Of a stretch of DNA of 64,000 bases, positions 13,065 to 22,280 are shown piece by piece. The translations under genes were made by a program, and so were the position numbers. How positions within the stretch are numbered: the stretch's first letter is position 1; every line of letters begins with the position of its first letter. The notes under the pieces are model-generated. The model was not told the origin of the DNA and searched no databases. It saw only the letters and a list, made by a program, of their open reading frames with translations. The stretch is from Labyrinthula sp. Ha (taxonomy: Eukaryota > Sar > Bigyra > Labyrinthulida > Labyrinthulaceae), in the NCBI GenBank assembly GCA_015227615.1, contig JAALGZ010000001.1:1426001-1490000 (forward strand), read 5' to 3'.

Positions 13065-13205
13065 TATTTCAAAGTAATGACAGGTTGTCTGTAGCTTGCG
13101 ATAAGCTAGCACCAAACTATAACATTATTATTGTGGTATAAGTGTTCCAAGATATCTGGGCATAGAATAGGCTCAGTTATTCTAGAGAAGACATGTTAAA
13201 ACTCT
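13065..13205 (-). repeat. Right end repeat of the gypsy fossil (LTR plus PBS-like site)
   Basis: Pairs with 5290-5425. On the minus strand the repeat contains GTTATA followed by TTGGTGCTAGC, which resembles a primer-binding site just inside a 5' LTR. A very similar join (GTTACA, TTGGCGCTCTAGC) occurs on the plus strand at about 16,460-16,480. Confidence 0.55.
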
Positions 13206-13554
13206 GAGTTTTATACGCGCTCCACCTAATATTAGCATAGTGCCACGTTGACTAGTGTTCTTTAGTAAAATTATTTTAGTTATCTACACAAAATGACATT
13301 ACCATTGACAGAATATAACAGCAATAATACAAGACTATAACGAACTTATTGACCTTAGAAGGAAAACTTTCTCAGAACTAACTGCGAATATATATTTTTC
13401 TTCTCCAGTAGTTTATTGAAAAACTTAAGCACAAGATAAATTTTTTGTTATAGCGAGGAACATTTGAACGAATCAACCTGTCTAGAGAGCACAATCCTTC
13501 AAACAAAGTTACTTTCTCTCTGTGGAAAACTAAGTTTGACCGTTTAAACTCAAA
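13206..13554. other. Upstream region of the glycosyltransferase gene
   Basis: About 350 AT-rich bases between the gypsy end repeat and the next gene. No clear TATA or CCAAT element and no open frame of interest. Confidence 0.5.
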
Positions 13555-14481
13555 ATGAAAGAAAATGATAAGAAGTTTTGTTTTGGAGTCTTGATAATCT
13601 TTTCCATCTTTTCTTACTTGCAATTGCTAATATTGAATGGGAAGTTTGATGACTACCTTCACGCAAAAGAAACAAAGATATTCTTAAGGCAGTCGAAAGT
13701 GTTTCAACGAGAATTTGGGTTTTTCGCTCAAATGGAAATAGTTGCAATTTCTACAAGAGGCTATAGTGCAGAAAAGTTTTTAGATTCTCTTATCCATAAA
13801 GGAAACTGGCCCAAAGAAAAAACAAACTTAATTTTAGATAATTGTTTTTCTCTAGCTGAGAACAACCAGTATGCCCAAATGGCCAAGATCGTGAAAATTA
13901 AGCAACCGAGAAGTGTGATGAAGGCAAAGCAGATAAAAACTAGAGTTTTTGACCTCATTGCTCAGGATTTTCTTTTCTACATGGATTCGGATTTACTTGT
14001 TCAAAGACCAATAGAACGTTTTTTTTCTTTTGTAGAAATAAATCCATTTCATTGGAGTGAAAAATGTTCAATCTATATGCCAAACTATCCAATTTTTCCA
14101 TTCAGAGGTAGATTTAGAAATATAATTCCTTCTCCAGTATCAAATTTAGTAACCTCTCTTACCTTACGAGTAGATTCCAACTATTCAAAGTTTAACTCAG
14201 GGATGATGTTTCTTAGTAGAAAACATTCTTTAGACCTCCTGCAAAAATGGCAAGAAGAGATTAACACAGGAAAACATGATATGGATCAAAAAGCGCTTAA
14301 ATCAGTTCTTGAAAAGAATAAAAGCTTTAATATTTGCAATATTCCTGATGATACGTTTTTTCCTGCGGCTCTTATTGATCGAGTTGGAAGTTATTTTCTT
14401 GCCGACTATAACAAGAGTTTTACATTTATTCATGATACAAAATCACTATTAAGTAACTATGAAAAAAGATGTATAAAATGA
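13555..14481 (+). CDS. Type II membrane glycosyltransferase, GT-A fold (GT8/GT77-like)
   Basis: This 308-residue protein has a short basic cytosolic tail, one membrane anchor (about residues 8-27) and a luminal domain, the usual Golgi glycosyltransferase plan. The DXD metal/nucleotide-sugar motif is in FYMDSDLLVQRP (D144, D146). It is followed by FNSGMMFLSR and a downstream DMDQKALKSVLE (D244), a layout common to GT-A enzymes that place a hexose or pentose on a glycan. The sequence is compact, and the closest broad match is the GT8/GT77-like nucleotide-diphospho-sugar transferases; donor and acceptor are unknown. No introns. Its TGA stop (14479-14481) directly abuts the LSm1 stop codon on the other strand, so the two 3' UTRs must overlap. 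Confidence 0.75.
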   Translation: MKENDKKFCFGVLIIFSIFSYLQLLILNGKFDDYLHAKETKIFLRQSKVFQREFGFFAQMEIVAISTRGYSAEKFLDSLIHKGNWPKEKTNLILDNCFSLAENNQYAQMAKIVKIKQPRSVMKAKQIKTRVFDLIAQDFLFYMDSDLLVQRPIERFFSFVEINPFHWSEKCSIYMPNYPIFPFRGRFRNIIPSPVSNLVTSLTLRVDSNYSKFNSGMMFLSRKHSLDLLQKWQEEINTGKHDMDQKALKSVLEKNKSFNICNIPDDTFFPAALIDRVGSYFLADYNKSFTFIHDTKSLLSNYEKRCIK

Positions 14482-14901
14482 TTATATTTCGCTTTTATTA
14501 AAACTCCAAAGGTTTGGAAGAGAAAGTTCTTCGACAGGTTCAATGAACTCTTCTAGGTCAACTTCGGTATAATTTTCTTTGAGATTATTTTCTCTAATTG
14601 TAGATATTATCACAATGTTATCAGTTTTTATCACATATAAACCAAGTTCATCTTTAGCATAGATTTTATCATTAAAAAGATATTCTTTTGTATCCTTTAA
14701 AACAACGTTTGCTAAATAAGTAAACTCAAGAATAAATCTACTGTACTGGTCATAGGAAGCAAGTTTACCAATTAAATGCTTTCCATCCCGTAAAACAACT
14801 AGTACCTATGTGAAAATTGCCTGGATTGTGTTTACTTTCTTGTCTAGATCGTTTATGAGTGATAATGACCCTGGAAGATAAAGTTTTTCGTTTTTCTTCA
14901 T
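14482..14901 (-). CDS. LSM1: LSm1, U6-like Sm protein of the mRNA-decay ring (three exons)
   Basis: Exons 14836-14901, 14742-14805 and 14482-14711 join into a 119-residue Sm-like protein. The start reads LYLPGSLSLINDLDKK, matching the LSm1 N-terminus (YMPGTASLIEDIDKK in human). The Sm1 motif reads VLVVLRDGKHLIGKLASYDQY and continues across the second junction as TNVVLKDT. Sm2 is LGLYVIKTDNIVII, followed by a ~40-residue acidic tail. LSm1 defines the cytoplasmic LSm1-7 ring that binds oligoadenylated mRNA with Pat1 and promotes decapping. Both introns are 30 nt with GT/AG ends. The second has no in-frame stop, so unspliced reading looks coding but inserts ten residues into the Sm fold. The usual Sm2 RGEN is KTDN here. 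Two CCAAT boxes lie just upstream of the ATG. Confidence 0.88.
14712..14741 (-). other. LSm1 intron 2 (30 nt)
   Basis: GTAGAT at the 5' end and TATTTAG at the 3' end, phase 1. It joins SYDQY to TNVVLKD. Its length is a multiple of three and it has no in-frame stop, so it was recognised only because the family has no insertion at this point. Confidence 0.82.
14806..14835 (-). other. LSm1 intron 1 (30 nt)
   Basis: GTAAAC at the 5' end and CACATAG at the 3' end, phase 0. It joins LDKK to VLVVLRDG, exactly as in the LSm1 family. It holds an in-frame stop. Confidence 0.85.
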
Positions 14902-14914
14902 ATGAAATTAGTCC

Positions 14915-14942
14915 TGATTGGTTAAGTATATGTCTTGATTGG
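14915..14942 (-). promoter_or_regulatory. Two CCAATCA boxes upstream of LSm1
   Basis: On the minus strand CCAATCA occurs at 14921-14915 and again at 14942-14936, exactly 21 bases apart (about two helical turns), ending 13 and 34 bases upstream of the ATG. This fits a pair of NF-Y/CBF-type sites, though they sit closer to the ATG than is usual in animals. Confidence 0.45.
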
Positions 14943-15115
14943 TCAAAAGAATCCGAATAGTGCATTACCAACACACTGTCTCGAAGAAAGACCAAATATA
15001 AATAAAGTGGCATGCCGATTGAAGCTTTCTATTATTCACAAAACAGTTTCAAAAACCTGGAAAGAACTCTCATTTTTTCTTAAATATTATAAATACATTT
15101 TTTTTCTACGATACT

Positions 15116-16100
15116 TTAGTACTTATCGAAAGTTCCAACAGAAAGCCCCTGAAATTTAGGTTCTCTTTTTTCAATAAAAGCGTCAACACCTTCTTTAAAA
15201 TCAGGATGAGAAAAAGAGCTCGTAGTAATGGAAACTGCTTTCTTTAACTCTAGTTCAAACTCTGCAAACTCAGTATTATGGAAACCAAGTAACTGCTCTT
15301 TCATACATGCCAATGAAGCAGGAGAACAAAGTCTTAACATCTCTTTTGTATACTTAATCGCTTCTGGCAAAACATCTTCCGGTTTTTCAACTAACCTCTG
15401 AACAAATCCAATTCTTTGCATTTCTTCAGCTAGAACAACTCTAGAAGAAAAGAGCAAATCCATTGCGTTTCCTAAACCAACTTGTTTTCTCAACATTGCA
15501 GACACTCCGTGCTCTGCAGGTAAACCTCTTTCTGCAAATGCCGTTTTAAACTTAACTCCTTTTGCTGAAAATCTGACATCCTAGAAAGATAATTAGAGAA
15601 ACTAAACTTACACAAAATGCTGCATATACGAATCCAAGACCAGCAACTGGTCCATTAATAGCTCCAATAATACTAAAATAAACTCAAACATTTTCATTAC
15701 GGCTTTGGTGTTTTTAAAAAAGGTGTTAAAACTAATTTCATTGGATCTCTTGGTGCATTTTTTGCTGCGTTGGATGACAGTTTAGAAAGAGCGCTACGAG
15801 CAGCTCCAGAGCAGAAACCACGACCTTCGCCAGTTAGAATAATCGCTTTAACTGAGGGATCTAATCCAGCTACTTCAACTTCCTTGATTATTTGCTTTTG
15901 CCTTTGAAGTAATTAAAGAGGAATTTTTACATTTTGGCTGTTACAGCGTTTAGTGTCTTTGGGTTGCTAAATGTAAGAATGCATATGCCGCCATCGATGA
16001 TTTCTTTTTTTATTTGAGGTTCAGGAAGTTTTGAGGTTATGTTGATGTTTAATTCGCTGGTTCTGAAGTGAGAAGATATTTTTTCAATTCTTGAACTCAT
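15116..16100 (-). CDS. Enoyl-CoA hydratase/isomerase family protein (four exons)
   Basis: Exons 15931-16100, 15701-15901, 15612-15672 and 15116-15580 give 298 residues of the crotonase superfamily, which acts on acyl-CoA thioesters. Both oxyanion-hole segments are present: GRGFCSGA (83-90) and AINGPVAGLGF (128-138). Next come CDVRFSAKGVKF and ERGLPAEHG (E167), typical of the GLxAEHGxS subgroup. By alignment, the two glutamates of the classical hydratase (rat E144 and E164) correspond to A158 and an Asp, so the exact reaction may be isomerase, hydratase or another crotonase step. The first ATG in frame is 16100; the frame extends upstream only through non-ATG codons. No clear mitochondrial or peroxisomal signal. 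The introns are 29, 28 and 31 nt. Confidence 0.9.
15581..15611 (-). other. ECH-family gene intron 3 (31 nt)
   Basis: GTAAGT to CTTTCTAG, phase 0. Removal joins VYAAFC to DVRFSAKG. Confidence 0.85.
15673..15700 (-). other. ECH-family gene intron 2 (28 nt)
   Basis: GTAATG to TATTTTAG. Removal joins LKTPKP to IIGAINGPVAG, the expected family junction. It is the shortest intron in the window. Confidence 0.85.
15902..15930 (-). other. ECH-family gene intron 1 (29 nt)
   Basis: GTAAAA to TTCAAAG, phase 2. Removal joins NAVTAK to MQKQIIKEV and restores the frame. Confidence 0.85.
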
Positions 16101-16199
16101 ATTTCCTTTGTTAGTAAATTCCGACCTTGCCTCGCTTCGGTAATGCACTATTCTATTCAGGAATGTTTCCTGTGTTTTTTTTTATTACAAGATTGAACC

Positions 16200-16485
16200 T
16201 TTTGCGTTGCAGCTACGGGTGGAATTTGATTTATTAATAATTTATCAATAAGAACTTTTCCTATATATTTGTTATTGAATAATTCGAATGATTTCCAAAT
16301 TATTGTGATTCATTATTGATAATCAATTGATGATCAAAATGAAATCAGAATGTCTTGATAAGAATCAAAATTAAAATTCTATTATTGACAATCAGAATCA
16401 ATATGCTTATCTAATAATTGTTGGCAATTATTTTCAAATTTAACTTCTAGATAGAAGTTGTTACATTGGCGCTCTAGCAAATAAG
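16200..16485 (+). mobile_element. Possible gypsy LTR end with PBS-like site
   Basis: An AT-rich stretch full of imperfect palindromes ends with AACTTCTAGATAGAAGTT, then GTTACA and TTGGCGCTCTAGC. The last part closely resembles the LTR/PBS join at 13.1 kb on the other strand. It may be the right edge of a 5' LTR of the same family in plus orientation. The left edge is not visible and no convincing downstream polyprotein was found. Confidence 0.35.
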
Positions 16486-18055
16486 AAATATACAGAGAGA
16501 TATCAAACGTGTCACCTTTCAACGAAAAATAAATGGGCTGCATTACATTACAGGTTTATGAACCCAATGGTCTACAGTTTAAAAAACTTAGTTTTATTAC
16601 CATAAAGAGATAGGAAACTGATCAAATTTTAGATTGAAGCTAACAAGTGCGTGAAGAAAAAGAAGAAAAGAGGGTCGGATATAGAAAAGAGACGCAAATG
16701 CTCCAAAGGTAGTTCACGATATAATATAAGCTATAAAAAGCTGGAAGTGGGATATGAAACATCGTGAGTAAAAGATGTCTCTACCGTACATACCCCTATG
16801 AAATCAAAAAAGAAGGATAATAACATCAAATTAAAACCCACAAATCAAATTTTAATAAAAAAACATATGCTGGGTAGCAGGGAACAAGAAAACCTAGAAA
16901 ATCCTCGCACCGAGAAAGATGATCATCCAGCCATCAATTTCCGGTTATCATCAACCGCCTTCAATCTGCCTAGGATATTTGCTGCTTTCAATCTTAGTAA
17001 TAAAATTACACTTGAATATTTATGTTTCATTACTTCATTAATATGAGCAACTCAACATCTTGAAATGGAAATAAGAACCCTCTGGGAAAAGTGAGGAACT
17101 AATGGTAACAATTACCGCTGTAGTTGTGCTTCGCTACTTAATAGGCTCTCCGAAGAAATTTATTGTCTAATATCTACTAAGAAGCTGTACTAGAGAACCA
17201 AGGCATCTGAATTCTACTCTTATCTGTATCAAAGTGAACTATATGTAAGCATATCCAAATAGTAACGTCAGAATAGAAACCCATTTTCTTTCTTGAATAC
17301 ATATCCTGGGAATAAAATATCTGATCTAGCGGGTGTCAAACACTCATATCTCAAAATAATTTCTTAAAAAGAAAATTGAAAGATACAAAATAGCTACAGC
17401 ACAATATAGTTGGTACACTCTGTTGATTTCTACTCTATTTAATCAAGATGACATTACCGGTTATTTTGGATGTAGCTTGTACTTGATAGTGTGAGTTCTT
17501 TAATCGCCTAGATGCTTTAAGGTTTTCTCTCTATCGACTTTTATGGGTTAGATAATAATGCATCGAAAATATGGTTGGATTCGTGCATGAATCTAGAAAT
17601 CATGGACAGATATCTCTCCTCGCTAGGACCAAAGTTCATAATGCTCAATTAAGGCTAACTAGACCTTTTAGAATTCAGTATGATATTTTTCGTTATTGCT
17701 GCTCTTATATTTCTTGTAATTCGAGCTGGAATTCATGTTGACAAACTAGTCCTTTGGAGACATTAGTGCTAAAATTGGCAAAAAATTATAGTTAAGTTAA
17801 TGCATGTACCGAGAATGTTGCTACGAAATTTGGGATCAAAATCAGCCTGTTTAAAACAAGCAGAAAATTATTCAGAACAACATCAAGTAAACTTAAGGAA
17901 TCATGAGGCAAAGAGCGATATGGGATAAATTAGCTGGACCAAGTATTTATACCACTACTCCTTAGAAATGAATCTATGCAAATCAGAATGGTGAGAAAAG
18001 TAAAGATACAGAGTCATAAAGTTGCACTATCTGGCCCAATAGGTCTTATACCACG
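16486..18055. other. Unassigned AT-rich stretch
   Basis: About 1.6 kb without a recognisable gene. A Lys-rich frame near 16.8-17.05 kb could be a decayed gag-like piece following the LTR-like end at 16.46 kb, but nothing in it is diagnostic. Confidence 0.4.
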
Positions 18056-18260
18056 GAGTCCTCACAAGTTACCTATGCTGGAGGTTTCTGTCTGTACTCA
18101 GCCCGTAAATATTTACGATGGTGTTAGTTGGAAACACTGGAAATTTCAACATTGGGATATACTTTCGTGAAGATTTACTTGCCCAAATACTACACCCATG
18201 GTTACAATGCTTCATTATTATGGTCTTATATACGGAATTAGATCTTATAGTACGAAAATA
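18056..18260 (+). pseudogene. Fragment of a GH1 beta-glucosidase gene, decayed
   Basis: Two short in-order matches to the GH1 gene at 3540-5048. The first (18079-18168) aligns without gaps to about residues 22-51 of that protein and ends in HWDILS against IWDIFS. The second (from 18192) reads PMVTMLHYYGLIYG against PMVTLYHWDLPSALY. There the DNA itself is also alike (ACCCATGGTTAC shared, with further matches on both sides). In the intact gene these blocks are about 230 bases apart; here they are almost adjacent, so an internal deletion is implied, with a frame change between the blocks. No catalytic glutamate region was found. This looks like a dead duplicate of the host gene. Confidence 0.5.
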
Positions 18261-19425
18261 AAACTAAGCAAAGATACCACCAAGGCTTTCAGTTTCTTCA
18301 GTTTTAATATTAACTTTTCTTTACTAATAAAACATCACTTTCAGTTGTTTATTTTGCACATGCTTATATTAAGAGACAATAGTTTCAGGCTTTAAAGAGT
18401 AAATATGTCACCGTTGGATTACTGTCTTAAGATCTTACTTTGATTCAATTTAGAAAAAAAATGTAGAGAAATAAAAATATTTAAATAAATTTTAGTCAGA
18501 TTGCAGGACACCACCTTTTAATCTTAAGCTACTTATTTGGAGTCTACATTATAATTATGTTTTAACCAATTATTTTCACTTTTTCAGATTTTCTTTTAGC
18601 AGCGGAGAGCTAAGAACTATATTTCCAACTTCATAGTAATGATTCCTTCGGCGTCAGCCAACTAGAGCGATCTTAGAAGACGTGTGCGCTTTGACTACAA
18701 AACGGTGGCCCATCAGAAGTTTGCGAGCATTAGGCTGTCGTTAATTCATTATCCTTTTAGTAGTTTATTGCTCCTCTGGGTCACTAACACTGTTATATAT
18801 CCCGTCTTGAAATAATTTAGGTCTCAACATTTCTATCAAGTCTATTACATTATTTAAATAAAGTACACTAAGAAAGATAAACCATTCCGCAGCATGGGTT
18901 GTTTCCTGAAGTATCCTCGCGAAGCTTAGATCGTCTTCGAACATCGACGTAGTTCAGAGCTCATTTACAATGCTACTTATTTCGGGATTGAAAAAAAAGA
19001 CACTACTTAGACAAGTTCACATATATGTTGCAACTTCTTCCATAAAGCTGTACTGCTTATATTAGCTCTTACAACAACTGTTTGCTAATTCGCTTCATAT
19101 TGTTTTGGCACAGCAAAAACGTTGGAATTTGATGGGCTCAAGTTGGGGTGTAGTTCGAACAGAATAACCAACTTTCTTGTTTGCCCCCAGTTCGACTGGA
19201 GATTTCTAAAGTTGTGGAAATCACCATACCATATCTCATACCGGGTTCTCGGGTCTATAACATTATATTTAATGTACAATTTTGCCATAGTTTAAACGTA
19301 TTGTAGTTTAAACTAAATTTTATGACTTCATAAATGAGGCAAGGGCATAACGAGTTGTCAACTTCTGAGTACGAACGTCATCTCATACCTTCTAATTAAG
19401 ATCCAGGGGATGCAAATCAACTCGG
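18261..19425. other. Unassigned stretch upstream of the LINE
   Basis: No recognisable gene. A LINE ORF1 would be expected about here but no coiled-coil, RRM or zinc-knuckle frame is visible. Confidence 0.4.
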
Positions 19426-22280
19426 ACACCAACTAACACTAGTCTGTCTTAACACATGTGGTCTTAAGGCTACAAAACTACTTACTTGCTCTAACTTTCC
19501 TCAAGAACGATGATCTTAATGATCCAAGAACGGTACAGGAACGGCTTTGAAAAACTGAAGGAAAGATCGTCTGTTAGTCCAACTCAATGTAGGTGATTTT
19601 TCTCAAAGCCGCCCACTAAAGCTGAAGGCGTAGCTACTTTCCTGACCGAAAAACTTGCATCACAAGTTGCGAATCTTAAGACCTGGAGCGACAGGATCCT
19701 GGAAATCACAGTTAAACTAAGCCGGAAGCGTAAACTATTTCTCGTGAACTACTATGCCCCCCACACTGGTTACGGCCAAAAAATATACTCAAAATTTCTG
19801 GAGCTGTTGGAAAAGACCATGGAGCACAGGACCAAACGAAGACCGGTGGTACTGGCTGGTGGCTTTAACGCTCAAATTGGGGGAAAAGAACGAGAATATA
19901 CAAATAAATATGGATTTCTAGACGTTCTAGCAAAAATGAAAATCTACTTAGTAGCTTGTACAGAAGTATAGACTAACTATCGCAAACCACAAAGTAGTTG
20001 CAGGAGAAAGATGCGTAAAGAAACATTTTACTAATGCCCCGATATCACCAGCTGTGGCCTTCAGAAATATATTATTTACTTGTAACACACCCCGGTAAAG
20101 TGGAAGAATTCAAACTAAGGAAGGATATACCAAAAATCTTCTATGGAGGAATACACCTTGACTCTAACGCCCTGCAGATACCCACACGAGCTCACTATAA
20201 GAATAACAAACCTAAGGTGAGAAAATCTTTGAACTACACAAAGCTTCGTAACAACCCTGTGCTAGTAACCAGAATAGACGATGAAGTAGAGAAAGCGATA
20301 AAAAGATAATCAGCAAAGATTAATCCACACCTACAACTGACCAAAGCTCTTCAACCAATTCTTTAGCGTCATCCTTTTGCAAGAGATATCCAGGTGGACG
20401 CGATGAAGATATTCCAACTTATACAGAAATTCTTTCAGGAGAAAGTGGGGATCTGGTAAACACTAAGCGCTGAAGAAAAGAAAAAACTTACACCTGCCAT
20501 CGAATCATCTACTAAGGAAAACTACAACAACTAGGTAAACATAGTGGTTGAAAGAATTCAAATCTACTTTGAGTCAAATCAAACGTGAATTGCGTACCAG
20601 TTGGTATGTAAGCTGAGCCCTGCTGCCAAAAAGTTCGGCAAAATATGGCGAGACAATACGGGAACCAAAGTAGATATATCGGTTTGATTCGAGATACTTG
20701 TAGACTATCTGGAACTTCAACAACAGACTCCCACCCCCACTTCTGAAACAACAACTCAGGAAATACAACATTACTGTAGTTCAATTTTTGAACCGGAAAC
20801 ACCGAACAGCATACTGGCCAACTCACCAAAAGTAGAAGAAGGTCTTCAAACCTTTCGAACACTAAAAAATAATGAAGCACCTGGTCCTGGCATGATCAGA
20901 AACGAGGTATTAACAAACTTTCTTAAGATCCAAAAATTAATCGTCAACAAAGTTCAAGAAATACTAAAAAATGGTGAACAATAATCCAAGTCACTGAAGA
21001 AACTCTCACGCGCAAATATCGTCCACATATATAAGCAAAAAGTCTCCCAAGACGATCCAGATTCGTTCAGGCCGATATCACTACTCAACAGAACTTTCAA
21101 ATTATTAACTAAAATAATAAATGATAGATTAAAAAGCACCATTCATAGGCTACCGGACTACCAAGCAGGTTTTAATGAGAAAAGATCCGCTTCTAACAAA
21201 GTTGAACTACTGTACAGAATCGCTAAGAAAACACTAAAACAAGGAATAAAATTGAAACTTCTCTTAATGGATTTTGAAAAGGCCTTCGATATTATCTCAC
21301 ACAGCTTTCTGGAACTTTCTATGATGAAGCACAACATATCTAAGAAAATAAGAAAGATAATTCTTTTACTTTTCAAAAGCGGAGGTACAAGTGACAGAAG
21401 GAATACATAGTAGTAGACCGGTAAACCTCAGAAGAGGTATCCAACAGGGGGACTCTCTGTCCTCCTCCCTTTTCATACTTGACCTGAACTCTATAATGAA
21501 AATAGTAAAAATATCTGACACAACTGGAACACAACTACGTTCTAGCTACAATAGGTATTTTGCCTTTGCAGATGATGTGGTGGTTCTTTGTCAACGAGAC
21601 GATAATATTGCTAGCTTCATTAAACAACTTTCTAAACTTGAGCATGTAACGTCCCTAGAAATAAATATAAACAAAACAAAGATTTTGCTAACAGATACTG
21701 CCTTCAACCTCGCATCAATAATACCGGATACAGATATTAACAACATGTTGGACAAATTCTATTGCGAGAAGTATGACAGGTATTCTAATGCATCTACCTC
21801 CCTGAAGTACCACAAAGCGTATTGGTGCGGCGGAGCTAAGAATAGGAGCAGAACCGGTACTTTGGCAGTTGCACAGGGTAAACTTTTCATCGAAGAGAAA
21901 CTGCAACCCAAAGCGGATAACATCTTAGTAAATGGAGACAGTGTGAAAGCAGTCAAAAGCTATGAATATCTGAGAATTGAAATGGACTGCCAAGACATAA
22001 AAGTCTCCTTATTGTTTCCAAAATATCCTCAGCTGGTGCAAATATCTCAAAGTTCAGGATCATCCTTGGATCGAATAAGTTAGAGATGAAAACAAGGCAG
22101 AACTTTGCAAGAACGGTAACAATATCCCCAATCCTCTACGGGTCTGAAAACTGGCCCTATTGTACAGACATAAACAAGGAAACAAACAAAATCTCTCGCA
22201 CACTGAAAAGAGCCTTGAAAAAAACCGACAACCTTTCTGTTTCCTTGCTAGAAAGAGACTTGAACATGCTATAAATAATC
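19426..22280 (+). mobile_element. Non-LTR retrotransposon (LINE) ORF2, decayed
   Basis: Plus-strand ORF2 remains in several frames. The apurinic-type endonuclease opens with LNTCGLK (about 19,455). It continues with SDRILEITVKL and LVNYYAPHTGYG (19,700-19,780) and the core VVLAGGFNAQIG (about 19,850). A linker at about 20.2 kb reads KLRNNPVLVTRIDDEVEKAI. Reverse transcriptase follows with FRPISLLNRTFKL (21,066), AGFNEKRS, LLMDFEKAFD (about 21,260), GIQQGDSLSSSLF (about 21,440) and the FADD palm box (21,565-21,576). The order endonuclease then RT, with no RNase H, fits a Craft/CR1/RTE-like clade of AP-endonuclease LINEs. At least five stops or frame changes interrupt it, so it is inactive. No ORF1, poly(A) tail or target duplication was found. 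Confidence 0.85.

Larger units (their letters stand above)
5290..13205 (-). mobile_element. Ty3/gypsy LTR retrotransposon, fossil
   Basis: A minus-strand element of about 7.9 kb bounded by two related direct repeats (about 5290-5425 and 13065-13200). Parts occur in the Ty3/gypsy order: a Lys/Glu-rich gag-like segment at about 11.6-12.6 kb, a reverse transcriptase palm box (LWLDDLLI type) at about 9.68 kb, and integrase with a first-aspartate box (about 8.05 kb) and an NGSIER third-carboxylate box (about 7.8 kb). RNase H is expected between RT and integrase but I could not place it. The element is thoroughly broken, with many breaks in every part, and the two end repeats have diverged strongly, so it is old. 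No host gene was found inside. Confidence 0.75.

Noticed and set aside
16101-16148. N-terminal extension of the crotonase-family protein
   Set aside because: The frame starts at GTG; the first ATG is 16100.
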